Below are positions 18,259 through 26,377 of a DNA stretch of 64,000 nucleotides, in pieces. How positions within the stretch are numbered: position 1 is the first letter of the stretch; each line of letters begins with the position of its first letter. The stretch is taken from NCBI GenBank assembly GCA_025059535.1, contig JANXCX010000009.1:1-64000 (forward strand), read 5' to 3'. The notes below the pieces were generated by a model. That model ran no database searches and was not told the origin of the DNA. It saw only the letters and a program-made list of their open reading frames with translations. The DNA comes from Bacteroidia bacterium (GTDB lineage Bacteria > Bacteroidota > Bacteroidia > SpSt-205). A program made the position numbers and the translations under genes.

Positions 18259-18861
18259 ATGGCTACTTACGACCAAAAAGCCCTAGAAAACGCCGAGCGC
18301 AGCTGGCGCATCAACTTTGTTAATTCCCTAATCGGTCCCAAAAACCTCCATGTGCTTATTACGCGCTTTCCCAGCGGTGGCTTCAACGCAGCGATCTTCA
18401 ATTCGGGCGTTCATATCGGCTCTTCCCCGCCGTATATAGGGTTTATTCTGCGCCCCACCAGTAGCCCTCGACACACCTACCGCAACCTCCTAACCTACCC
18501 TTACGCTACACTCAATGCCGTAGCCATAACCTTTTATCCCCAAGCGCATCAGACCGCCGCTAAACTGCCCGACGGCGAAAGCGAAATAGCCCAAGCCGGC
18601 CTAGACCTCACTTGGGAAGAAGGAGAAGATCTGCCCTATCTCGCCCAAAGTCCCTTACGCGCTCGGCTCCATTTGGCGGAAGTGCATACCATTCAGGTGA
18701 ATCAAACGCATCTGCTAGTTTTTGCGATAGAAAAGGTTTTTTCAGCTATACCTCCCGAGGCGGATGGCTTCCTACGACTAGACCAGCTTGGGCTAGTGGC
18801 TGGGTCGGGCTGCGACGCCTACTGGCGCCTACAGTTCTTAGAACGTCGCCCTATCCCATAA
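18259..18861 (+). CDS. Flavin reductase-like FMN-binding protein
   Basis: 200-residue protein with the split-barrel fold of the flavin reductase-like family, which binds FMN and often acts with a partner oxygenase or in redox stress. The supporting features are the hydrophobic N-terminal strands (NLHVLITRFPSGGFNAAIFN), SPPYIGFILRPTSSPRHTYR, where RP...DT/R segments usually bind the flavin, and the later HLAEVHTIQVNQTHLLVFA. The substrate is unknown. It is the last gene before a 203-base intergenic region. Confidence 0.8.
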   Translation: MATYDQKALENAERSWRINFVNSLIGPKNLHVLITRFPSGGFNAAIFNSGVHIGSSPPYIGFILRPTSSPRHTYRNLLTYPYATLNAVAITFYPQAHQTAAKLPDGESEIAQAGLDLTWEEGEDLPYLAQSPLRARLHLAEVHTIQVNQTHLLVFAIEKVFSAIPPEADGFLRLDQLGLVAGSGCDAYWRLQFLERRPIP

Positions 18862-19064
18862 AGAGATTAAGGTACTTCCAAGCCGCCACTTCCTCAGGTT
18901 TAGGCAAGCCGGCTTGATTCGGTCGGAATAGGCTTTGTAGCTACCCTAATCCCAAAATCAGGTTTGCTTTTCTCCTTAACTGCCAAACCAAGAGGGCGTT
19001 TCTACCAACTCTCATAGAAGAGAGAGCATCTTTTTTTACCCAGATTTCGTTTCTTTGTCCCAGT
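18862..19064. other. Longest non-coding gap in the window
   Basis: This 203-base stretch holds no credible reading frame. It contains a perfect 12-base palindrome, CAAGCCGGCTTG (18905-18916), and a weak hairpin CTCTC/GAGAG (19009-19024) followed after six bases by seven T residues, which might end the upstream transcript. A near-consensus -7 box (TTTCTTTG, 19050-19057) lies seven bases before the next gene. Confidence 0.4.
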
Positions 19065-20354
19065 ATGCGAGGTATAGCCTTACTTACCCTAAGCCTGAGC
19101 GGCAGTCTCCTTTTAGCTCAGGTGTCGCGAGCGCAAATTGAACGACTCGCTAAAGAGATGCGACAGAAAATTAGCTCGTGGGCTGCCTCAAACGCCCGCC
19201 TGCAACAAACGGTTACCGTGGTAGATAGCTACTTTGTAGACCTTCCCCAAGGGAATGGCTGGAGGAATGACTCGCTTATCATTTACCGCTACACTCAGGA
19301 GGCCGAGCTTATCTGGGACACCACCTTCCGCTGGCAAAACAACAACTGGGTAGCACGCTGGCGCACAAACTACTTGTATTATACCAGTGGGCCATTAGCC
19401 GGCTTAGATTCCGCCCAAGTTCAGTATGGCCCCGATAATCTTAGCCAGTTTTACTATAAGCGCCATTTTACCTATACCCCTGTGAATAATTCAATCAAGG
19501 TTGAGTTTTATGACAGCACTTGGAATAACAACCGGTGGCAGCCTTTCCAGCGTATAACCCTATGGTTTCTCTTTCTCGGGCCTAATGAAGGCGTGCGTGA
19601 GCCCTATGACAGTTTATTTGCGGATGTATTCACTGGAGCCCAGTGGGCGCGATCTATGGAGATACGCAGTTTCTTTGTAGGCACGGGCAGTAGCGCCCGA
19701 GTGGACAGCCAAGCCGTACTCATATACCCCGATCCAGGTGATGCGAATAGAGTGGGAAGAGGTTGGACCAAATACACCTACGACGCTCAAGGGCGCCTAA
19801 CAAGACAGTTTGACACGCTCTGGCTTTCGATAAGCAACATCAGTAATTTGGACTACCTAAGTCAGTACACGTGGTACACTTATCTAGCTAATCCCCCTAC
19901 CCTGCTAGCAAAGGATAGCACTTTTACCGCAGTATATGACTTCGGTGTTGGAGACTTTGACACCACCCTGAGCCGTCGTACCTACGCTTACAACAATGAA
20001 GGGCAAGTAACTGAAATTGTAGAGGATACCTGCAACGCATCTACACCTACTAACTGCGGTCGTTTCCTGCGTGAGCGCTGGGTATACCGCCGTATCTCGC
20101 TTCCTTCGGGGGTAGCGGCGCCTGGGCGGGTGGAAGCGTCGGAATGGCGCGTGCCGTCGCCTCAGCGGGCCGGAAGCACGGTCTCCCTTCAGACCGAGCG
20201 GGCCGTACCTTACCGCCTCTTAGACCTCTCGGGGCGCCTCGTACTCCAGGGCGAGCTCTCCGCCGGCCTCAACCAGCTTACCCTCCCTACTCAGCCGGGC
20301 CTCTACCTCCTACAAATCGGCCACACCCAGCAAAGGCTCCTCCTGCTTCCGTAA
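19065..20354 (+). CDS. Secreted protein with T9SS type A sorting domain
   Basis: Predicted type IX secretion cargo of unknown function. The 429 residues start with a signal peptide (MRGIALLTLSLSGSLLLAQ). The body is rich in Trp, Tyr, Asn and Thr with recurring short motifs of the form YDSTWNNNRW, reminiscent of the loosely repeated beta-rich proteins common in Bacteroidota. From about residue 355 the C-terminus has the sorting-domain pattern: YRLLDLSGRLVLQGELSAG followed by QPGLYLLQIGHTQQRLLLL. It is a stand-alone unit ended by a strong terminator at 20381-20415. Confidence 0.8.
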   Translation: MRGIALLTLSLSGSLLLAQVSRAQIERLAKEMRQKISSWAASNARLQQTVTVVDSYFVDLPQGNGWRNDSLIIYRYTQEAELIWDTTFRWQNNNWVARWRTNYLYYTSGPLAGLDSAQVQYGPDNLSQFYYKRHFTYTPVNNSIKVEFYDSTWNNNRWQPFQRITLWFLFLGPNEGVREPYDSLFADVFTGAQWARSMEIRSFFVGTGSSARVDSQAVLIYPDPGDANRVGRGWTKYTYDAQGRLTRQFDTLWLSISNISNLDYLSQYTWYTYLANPPTLLAKDSTFTAVYDFGVGDFDTTLSRRTYAYNNEGQVTEIVEDTCNASTPTNCGRFLRERWVYRRISLPSGVAAPGRVEASEWRVPSPQRAGSTVSLQTERAVPYRLLDLSGRLVLQGELSAGLNQLTLPTQPGLYLLQIGHTQQRLLLLP

Positions 20355-20380
20355 GCCACGTCCAACCACTTAGCTAATCC

Positions 20381-20415
20381 GAAGGGGCGGAGGGTAAAGG
20401 CTTCTCCGCCCCTTC
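20381..20415 (+). terminator. Rho-independent terminator after the T9SS cargo gene
   Basis: A 12-base-pair perfect stem (GAAGGGGCGGAG pairing with CTCCGCCCCTTC) with an 11-base loop, followed directly by TTATATTT. It lies 27 bases after the stop at 20354. The downstream T-rich tract is at the same time the -7 box of ruvX, so termination and initiation signals are nested. Confidence 0.85.
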
Positions 20416-20416
20416 T

Positions 20417-20424
20417 TATATTTG
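20417..20424 (+). promoter_or_regulatory. -7 promoter box of ruvX
   Basis: TATATTTG matches TAnnTTTG exactly, begins two bases after the terminator stem and ends four bases before the ruvX ATG. Its -33 region would fall inside the terminator hairpin, where no TTG is seen. Confidence 0.65.
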
Positions 20425-20428
20425 ACCG

Positions 20429-20836
20429 ATGAAACGCATATTGGCCATAGATTACGGGGAGCGGCGCTGCGGTCTAGCCTGGACAGACCCAACCCGCCAG
20501 CTGGCTCTACCCTTAGACGGTATAGCTACCCATGAGGTATGGCGCTGGTTAGAGGAGAGGATGCCCCAAGTAGAGCGCCTCGTGATAGGCTACCCGCGTC
20601 AGCTAAATGGCGCGCCCCATCCTTTCGCCAAACAGGTAGAACGCTTTATACGGGCTTTTCAACAGCGTTACCCCCATATTCCTGTAGAAAGGGTGGATGA
20701 GCGCTTCACTACTCAAGCGGCCTCTCGCTACCTTCACCTCCTACCCAAGAAGACCCGCCGGGTAAAGGCGCAGGCCGACCGTATAGCGGCTACGATTCTC
20801 TTAGAAACCTACCTTCGGCGCGGCGCTAGCGTATGA
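20429..20836 (+). CDS. ruvX: Putative pre-16S rRNA nuclease / Holliday-junction resolvase-like YqgF
   Basis: YqgF/RuvX RNase H-fold nuclease involved in 16S rRNA 5'-end maturation. The 135 residues start MKRILAIDYGERRCGLAWTD, containing the first catalytic Asp and the conserved Gly pair. The second acidic site is VDERFTTQAA, and the last is in KAQADRIAATILLETYL. Length is normal. The stop overlaps the def start by four bases, so the two genes are coupled. Confidence 0.93.
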   Translation: MKRILAIDYGERRCGLAWTDPTRQLALPLDGIATHEVWRWLEERMPQVERLVIGYPRQLNGAPHPFAKQVERFIRAFQQRYPHIPVERVDERFTTQAASRYLHLLPKKTRRVKAQADRIAATILLETYLRRGASV

Positions 20837-21375
20837 TTCGGCCGATTGTGATGTATGGCTCCCCCATCCTGCGCCAGAAAGCCCTTCCCGTGGAGCCAGG
20901 CGACAAACGCCTACCTAACCTGATTCAAGACCTCTGGGACACCATGTATAACGCGCAGGGAATAGGTCTGGCGGCCCCCCAGATAGGCATCCTTCTGCGT
21001 GTCTTTGTAATAGATGTGAGCGGATCCAAAAACCCTGAAGAGCCACCTCTGCGTGAAGTTTTTATTAACCCTCGCTTGATAGCTTTAGAAGCCCAACGAA
21101 CTCCCTATGAAGAGGGGTGTCTAAGTATTCCCGGCCTGCGCGAGCGCATCTATCGGCCAAGTGGCGTAGAGATAGAATACTATGATGCGAATTTTCGGCT
21201 CAAGCGGGGGCGCTTTACGGGCATGGCGGCGCGCGCCATTCAACACGAGTACGACCATTTGGAAGGGCGGCTCTTCATAGACTACCTTTCGCCTCTGCGG
21301 CGGCAGCTTCTGCGCGCTAAGCTAAGAGAGATAGCCGCTGGTCGCGTGGAAGCCGCCTATCCAACAACCCTATAG
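20833..21375 (+). CDS. def: Peptide deformylase
   Basis: Removes the formyl group from nascent chains. The 180-residue product has all three metal-site motifs: GIGLAAPQIG, EEGCLSIPG (Cys ligand) and QHEYDHLEG (two His ligands and the catalytic Glu). A normal single-copy housekeeping enzyme, coupled to ruvX upstream and abutting the O-antigen ligase gene downstream. Confidence 0.97.
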   Translation: MIRPIVMYGSPILRQKALPVEPGDKRLPNLIQDLWDTMYNAQGIGLAAPQIGILLRVFVIDVSGSKNPEEPPLREVFINPRLIALEAQRTPYEEGCLSIPGLRERIYRPSGVEIEYYDANFRLKRGRFTGMAARAIQHEYDHLEGRLFIDYLSPLRRQLLRAKLREIAAGRVEAAYPTTL

Positions 21376-22743
21376 ATGTATCTCTTGGATGAGGCCGTTT
21401 TAGAATATAGTCTTTACCTCATTACAGCCGGGTTAGCCACGGGCGCGCTGCTTCAGGGAGTGTCCAACCGAGCCAAGGGGTGGTATATAGCGATTATCGG
21501 CATCCCCTTAGCGGCCGAAATCGCTTACGGCGATTTTTTTACTCCTACCTTTCCTACCGACTTAGTAGCCGCCCTCTCCGCTTTAGCCCTTTTAGGCTAT
21601 TTGGCTTTTTATCCTTCCCGGCTTATCAGTATTTGGAAAAGCCCCCTTATGCGCCTAGTATTACTATACTTCGCCTGGATGGGTGTAACTACGCTGAGCT
21701 CTGTGGACTTTCGGGTATCGGTAAAGTTTTTCATAAGTCAGCTAACCTACTTTATGGCTTTTGGGGTAGGTGGGTTTCTCTGGGCACGGCAGCCGCGCTC
21801 CCTACCCTTGGAAAAGCTGTATTTCACTTTCTTATTAGTTCCCGCTAGCCTAGTGCTATTCCTTTGCACCTATCAGCATCTGGCCTTAGGAGGGAGCAAA
21901 GAAATGGTGGAGAAAGCCGTTTATCCCTTCATGAGAGAACACACCGTGTATGGGACCTATGCGGTCTGGTTCTTTTTAGCCTGCCTGAGTCTATGGAGGC
22001 TTCAGCCGTCTATTGGGGGTACTGTTTTACTTGGCCTGATTGGCTTAGCTGTGTTCCTATCCTATAGTCGGGGGGCTTGGCTAAGCCTGCTCCTTACGCT
22101 AGGCCTTTGGGGCCTTTTGCATCTTCTGCGGCGCCTCTCTACCTTCCAGCGTACGCTCGTAGTAGCGGGAAGCCTAGGGGCAGGGGTATGGCTTGGCCTA
22201 GCGGCTTTATCGGAAAATCCCTATGCCCTTCAATTTAGGGCTCAACTGGAATTGGGTGAGGCCGGACGGCACTTGGCCTCCAGCTTTGATCTGCGTCAAA
22301 ATCTCTCTAACCTAGAGCGGATTAATCGCTGGGATGCGGCCCTTAGCATGGTAGCCGAACGTCCTTGGTACGGCTTCGGACCAAATACCTACGCCAAGGA
22401 ATACTCCGCCTACCAGCGCAGCCTAATGCGCACACCTGTAAGCGTAGAAATGGGTGAAGTAGGCGGGGCCCACAGCGAGTTTCTGACTGCGGCGAGCGAA
22501 ATGGGCCTACCGGGGCTTTTTTTATTAGCTGCCATCTATTTCCTCACCCTACGCCTTGGCCTAGGGGGCATTTGGCACAGCGCTGAACCCCATCTCCAAG
22601 CGCGTTACGCCCTTCTTACCCTGCCGCTGCTGGCTTACTATCTCCATGGATTTATCAATAACTTTATGGATCATGGCCACATTGCCGGGCTGGTGTATCT
22701 GCACTGGGGCTTACTGGCGGGTTATAAAGAGCAGATGGCTTAG
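21376..22743 (+). CDS. O-antigen ligase / Wzy-like polytopic membrane protein
   Basis: 455-residue inner-membrane protein with about 10-12 hydrophobic segments. It matches the Wzy/O-antigen-ligase pattern: several N-terminal helices, then a cytosolic or periplasmic loop with RINRWDAALSMVAERPWYGF and a GGAHSEFLTAASEMGLPGLF segment. The NxYL and HSEFL elements are typical of proteins that polymerise or ligate surface polysaccharide. The acceptor is unknown. The last 71-98 bases overlap the next gene. Confidence 0.85.
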   Translation: MYLLDEAVLEYSLYLITAGLATGALLQGVSNRAKGWYIAIIGIPLAAEIAYGDFFTPTFPTDLVAALSALALLGYLAFYPSRLISIWKSPLMRLVLLYFAWMGVTTLSSVDFRVSVKFFISQLTYFMAFGVGGFLWARQPRSLPLEKLYFTFLLVPASLVLFLCTYQHLALGGSKEMVEKAVYPFMREHTVYGTYAVWFFLACLSLWRLQPSIGGTVLLGLIGLAVFLSYSRGAWLSLLLTLGLWGLLHLLRRLSTFQRTLVVAGSLGAGVWLGLAALSENPYALQFRAQLELGEAGRHLASSFDLRQNLSNLERINRWDAALSMVAERPWYGFGPNTYAKEYSAYQRSLMRTPVSVEMGEVGGAHSEFLTAASEMGLPGLFLLAAIYFLTLRLGLGGIWHSAEPHLQARYALLTLPLLAYYLHGFINNFMDHGHIAGLVYLHWGLLAGYKEQMA

Positions 22744-24037
22744 CGATAAGTTAGTCCAGCTCAGCCTTCTTTTTCTTCTTCTTGGCAGCGCCTGCCAGTC
22801 TCAACCGCCAATATTTCATGGAGAAATTCAGGGGGCTTGGCGCGACTCCCTCTTCCTTTTCCGCTGGGAAGCTGGCCAGTGGGTAAAGGTGGCAAGCACC
22901 GCCCTAAAGGAGGGACGCTTTGCCTTTCGACAGGCTCTACCAAGCGGCATCTATTTATGGGGTTTCTCGCCGCAAGAGGGGGATATCGTAGTTTTACGGC
23001 CGGGCTCCTCCCCTTTCATCCGGGGTGAGATGAATACGCTCTTCCAGCGTTATACCTATGAGCAGAGCCCTGAGAATGCCCAACTTTTGGCTTTTCGTCG
23101 CCAGACGGTGGAGCTCTATCGGCAGCTGGAATCCGCTTCACCCTCTCAACGAGAAATGCTTCAGCAGCAGCTTGAAGCCCACCTTCGGCGCTACGATACC
23201 GCTTCTTTCAGCAGTCTGCGGCTATATGCACGTCTTCTACGCCTACCTTCTCTAAGTGCTGCGAGTTATTCTACGCTAGACGCTCTTTGGAGAGGGCTTG
23301 TGGAGGCTTTTTGGGGCAAATTTCCTTGGCAAGAGCCTTGGCTAGCCCAAACGCCTGACATGTACGTACGCCTGCAAAACTTCTGGCAAAATGCGATGGG
23401 GGCTATTCCCGAGGACACGCTCTTAGTTTATGCAGAGGAGTGGGTGCGAGGTCTACCGCGGACTGTACAGCCCAGCGCCTGGATGGCGCTTATAGAAGCG
23501 GCGCAGCGCTATCAGCTCAAGGAGCTTATGCTGGTAGCAGCGGAGCATTTTAGGGCGCTTGCCCCGCAGGACTCCCGTATACCCCAACTGGAGGCCTTTA
23601 TCCAGGCGGAAGGGCGACTGCGTAAGGGCCAAACCGCGCCTGATATCGCCCTGTCGGATCCGCAAGGGGTTATTCGGCGCCTGTCCGACCTACGCGGCAA
23701 GTGGGTGCTCATAGACTTTTGGGCCAGCTGGTGCCGCCCATGCCGCTTGGAAAGTCCCCACCTCCGCCAGGTATATCAGCGGTACCATAGCCGTGGCTTT
23801 GAGATTTTCGGAGTAAGTTTGGATTACACTCGGGAGGCATGGATGCAGGCTATTCAAGCCGATCAGCTAAACTGGATTCATGTCAGCGACCTGAAGGGGT
23901 GGCAGAGTGCCGCCGTGCAGTTGTATCGCGTCAATGCCATCCCTTTCACCGTGCTGATAGACCCTGAGGGCCGCATAGTGGCTAAGGGATTGCGGGGCGC
24001 AGGCTTGGAAGCGCGCTTGGCTCAAATCTTTCCATGA
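22673..24037 (+). CDS. TlpA-like thioredoxin lipoprotein with N-terminal DUF4369-type domain
   Basis: Predicted periplasmic thiol-disulfide oxidoreductase anchored as a lipoprotein. An export signal ending LLFLLLGSACQSQ is followed by a beta-rich domain of about 100 residues resembling DUF4369, a helical middle part and a C-terminal thioredoxin domain. The latter has the site DFWASWCRPCRLESPHLRQ and the cis-proline segment AIPFTVLIDPEG. The start is uncertain: ATG at 22673 or 22646 both put unusual residues before the signal sequence and overlap the upstream gene by 71-98 bases. The stop overlaps era as ATGA. Confidence 0.85.
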   Translation: MATLPGWCICTGAYWRVIKSRWLSDKLVQLSLLFLLLGSACQSQPPIFHGEIQGAWRDSLFLFRWEAGQWVKVASTALKEGRFAFRQALPSGIYLWGFSPQEGDIVVLRPGSSPFIRGEMNTLFQRYTYEQSPENAQLLAFRRQTVELYRQLESASPSQREMLQQQLEAHLRRYDTASFSSLRLYARLLRLPSLSAASYSTLDALWRGLVEAFWGKFPWQEPWLAQTPDMYVRLQNFWQNAMGAIPEDTLLVYAEEWVRGLPRTVQPSAWMALIEAAQRYQLKELMLVAAEHFRALAPQDSRIPQLEAFIQAEGRLRKGQTAPDIALSDPQGVIRRLSDLRGKWVLIDFWASWCRPCRLESPHLRQVYQRYHSRGFEIFGVSLDYTREAWMQAIQADQLNWIHVSDLKGWQSAAVQLYRVNAIPFTVLIDPEGRIVAKGLRGAGLEARLAQIFP

Positions 24038-24921
24038 CCCGCTGCGGCTTAGTCGCCTTAGTAGGCGCTCCAAATGCCGGCAAATCCACCCTGCTCAACC
24101 GTCTAGTCGGGCAGAACTTAGCCGCTATTACGCCCAAGCCTCAAACTACCCGTTTCCGTATCCCCGCTATCCGCACCGAGGGGGAAACGCAATTCATTTT
24201 CGTGGATACGCCGGGCTGGGTGAGCAACCCCAAAAATCCCTGGCATATCGCTCTCACGCAGCAGAGCTTAGCAGCCCTGCGGGAGGCCGACGTAAGCGTC
24301 TGGGTACTCTCAGCGGCTCAGCCCATCCCTACCCTTCCGCCACCCACTGAAAAGGCCCTGCAAAAAGCGCCCTGCCTCCTAGCCGCTCTGACCCATTTAG
24401 ACCTTTATCCCTCCCCTAGCCGCGCTACGAAACTAGCGGAGTTCCAGTCAAAACTCACTAGCTTCTCCTTTCAGAATTGGATAGATATTTCGTTAGACCA
24501 GCCTTTGGAGCCCTTTCTCCAAACCATAGCCGCCTACTTGCCTGAAAGCCCCTTTTTATACCCTAGCGATGCGCTCACCCCTCTACCCCAGCGTTTTTTT
24601 GTGGGTGAGATTTTGCGGAGTCAAGTCTATCAGCACCTTCATGAAGAGATACCCTACGGCACCGAAGTAGAAATCACCCTCTACAAAGAGCAACCTGAGC
24701 GCGATTACATCGCAGCTACCCTATATGTAGAAAAAGAGTCTCACAAACCGATCGTAATCGGTAAAGGGGGCCAAATGCTCAAAAAAATAGGGACCGCCGC
24801 CCGCCAGGAGATTGAGCAGCTTATAGGAAAACCCGTCTTTTTAGAGCTCCATGTGAAAGTAGCCCCTAAATGGCGGCGCTCCCCCACCTACCTCCGTCGC
24901 CTCGGCTACCGAACTTCCTAA
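24034..24921 (+). CDS. era: GTPase Era with atypical G4/G5 motifs
   Basis: Era binds the 3' end of 16S rRNA and assists small-subunit assembly. The 295 residues contain G1 GAPNAGKSTLLNRLVG, G2 KPQTTRFRI and G3 DTPGW, and a C-terminal KH domain with the intact loop IVIGKGGQMLKKIG. The guanine-specificity motif G4, normally NKxD, reads THLD (residues 120-123), and G5, normally SA, reads DISLDQ. So the G domain departs from the family at the base-binding positions while the RNA-binding half is conserved. It is coupled to the redoxin gene and followed by a promoter box overlapping its stop. Confidence 0.92.
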   Translation: MTRCGLVALVGAPNAGKSTLLNRLVGQNLAAITPKPQTTRFRIPAIRTEGETQFIFVDTPGWVSNPKNPWHIALTQQSLAALREADVSVWVLSAAQPIPTLPPPTEKALQKAPCLLAALTHLDLYPSPSRATKLAEFQSKLTSFSFQNWIDISLDQPLEPFLQTIAAYLPESPFLYPSDALTPLPQRFFVGEILRSQVYQHLHEEIPYGTEVEITLYKEQPERDYIAATLYVEKESHKPIVIGKGGQMLKKIGTAARQEIEQLIGKPVFLELHVKVAPKWRRSPTYLRRLGYRTS

Positions 24922-24926
24922 ATTTG
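24919..24926 (+). promoter_or_regulatory. -7 promoter box overlapping the era stop codon
   Basis: TAAATTTG is an exact TAnnTTTG match whose first three bases are the TAA stop of era. It ends six bases before the ATG at 24933. Confidence 0.65.
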
Positions 24927-24932
24927 CTCCAA

Positions 24933-25574
24933 ATGGAAAATCCCAAGTCCGATAAGAAAAAAAAGAAGCGGACTTTAGTGATTATAGACGGCGATGCCCT
25001 GCAGGAAGGGGCAAAGTACGATTTTTCCTTCTTGGAAAACGAGAAGCGGCTGGAAATATGGTTTTTCTATAAGCAAAAAATTCACCATTCTTTCCAGCTT
25101 CGGCGCGAGTTTTCGGCCCACAATATTGTCCTGCCTCGTTATGAAGAGGACTTGCACCTGTATCTCCTCAAGCGCGTGTGCTTTGAGCTGGGACGGCGCT
25201 ACGAGCGGTATAGAAAGGTTATCTTCATCGGCGGGCATCATTTTATTTGGGAGGGCCTAGTGCAATTCCTGCGCGAGCGCGACCTGAGCTGTACGCACCT
25301 TCTAGCAGAAGACTATCGGACCCCCGACTCCCCTAAACGGGACGAAAAGTCCAAAGAAGAAGAGCTTCTGGTGCGGTTAGCCGAGAGCCTAGAGGAGTTA
25401 GCCCCTGGTACCAGCCTCACGCGCGAGGAATTTATAGAATGGGTGAGCCGCCGCAAATTAGTCCCGCGCCGACGCCTCTCAGACACCGTAGTAGATAACC
25501 TTCTGGAATATCTCCGCTCTAAAAATCGCATTACCATAGAAGACGAACGGATTGTCATATTAGCGCCGGTATGA
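24933..25574 (+). CDS. PIN/NYN-like protein with C-terminal helical domain
   Basis: Hypothetical protein of 213 residues. After a Lys-rich start (MENPKSDKKKKKRTL) comes VIIDGDALQEG with an acidic first strand, then a second strand with KVIFIGGHHF, in the order expected for NYN/PIN-like nuclease folds. A charged linker leads to a C-terminal part with LTREEFIEWVSRRKL and DTVVDNLLEYLRSKNRITIE, resembling a winged helix. I infer an RNA-linked role, but catalytic residues cannot be fixed by eye. It starts after a promoter box and overlaps fabI by four bases. Confidence 0.55.
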   Translation: MENPKSDKKKKKRTLVIIDGDALQEGAKYDFSFLENEKRLEIWFFYKQKIHHSFQLRREFSAHNIVLPRYEEDLHLYLLKRVCFELGRRYERYRKVIFIGGHHFIWEGLVQFLRERDLSCTHLLAEDYRTPDSPKRDEKSKEEELLVRLAESLEELAPGTSLTREEFIEWVSRRKLVPRRRLSDTVVDNLLEYLRSKNRITIEDERIVILAPV

Positions 25575-26377
25575 GCTATGGACTGCTGCGTGGAAAGAAA
25601 GGGCTAATTACGGGCGTATTGGATGAGCGCTCTATTGCCTGGCATGTAGCCCGTCGGGCGCATGAGGAGGGCGCCTCCCTAGTGCTTACGAATGCCCCCG
25701 TAGCCCTTCGCTTAGGCCAAACGGCGGAGCTAGCCAAACGCCTAAGCGCCCCACTTTTTCCCGCTGACCTTACCCAAATAAGTGATATTGAAAAGCTGTA
25801 TGCCCAAACCTTAGACCATTTCGGCGGACCGATAGACTTTCTCCTTCATTCTGTAGGCATGTCCCCTAATATCCGCAAAGGCAAGGCGTATCCCGAACTG
25901 GATTATGAATTTTACTGGAAGACGCTGGACGTCTCGGCGGTATCGCTGCACAAGCTACTTCAGATAGGGCGGGCACGTGGAGCTTTTGCGCGCGGGGCCT
26001 CCATTGTGGCGCTTAGTTACATTGCTGCCCAAAGGGTCTTCCCCCGCTATGGGGATATGTCGGACGCTAAGGCCCTTTTAGAGTCTATTGCCCGTCTCTT
26101 CGGCTACTTCTTGGGACGGGAGCTGGGCGCCCGCGTCAATATCGTCTCCCAATCCCCTACCCCCACCACCGCAGGGACCGGTATCGCAGGATTTCAGGAA
26201 ATGTACGATTACGCCAATCGCATGAGTCCGCTGGGAAATGCTTCAGCCGAAGCTTGTGCCGATTTTATTGTGGCGCTCTTTTCTGATCTTACGCGTGCGA
26301 TTACGATGCAGACGATCTATCACGATGGGGGCTTCTCCATGATGGGCATCGCTGAGGACCTCCTGCGGAATGGCTGA
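25571..26377 (+). CDS. fabI: Enoyl-ACP reductase (FabI type)
   Basis: Last step of each fatty-acid elongation cycle. The 268 residues have the variant Rossmann start LRGKKGLITGVLDERSIAWH and the LLHSVGMSPN segment. The catalytic pattern is Tyr (LSYIAA), then FPRYGDMSDAKALLES with the Tyr-x6-Lys typical of FabI. C-terminal MSPLGN and DGGFSMMGI blocks follow. It is co-transcribed with the PIN/NYN-like gene (four-base overlap) and overlaps purB by eight bases. Confidence 0.95.
   Translation: MSYGLLRGKKGLITGVLDERSIAWHVARRAHEEGASLVLTNAPVALRLGQTAELAKRLSAPLFPADLTQISDIEKLYAQTLDHFGGPIDFLLHSVGMSPNIRKGKAYPELDYEFYWKTLDVSAVSLHKLLQIGRARGAFARGASIVALSYIAAQRVFPRYGDMSDAKALLESIARLFGYFLGRELGARVNIVSQSPTPTTAGTGIAGFQEMYDYANRMSPLGNASAEACADFIVALFSDLTRAITMQTIYHDGGFSMMGIAEDLLRNG

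Noticed and set aside
18905-18916. Palindrome CAAGCCGGCTTG as an operator
   Set aside because: It is perfect but single, with no second copy or nearby regulator, so function cannot be supported; mentioned only in the gap entry.
19009-19037. Terminator after the flavin reductase
   Set aside because: The stem is only five base pairs and is separated from the T tract by six bases, too weak to call.
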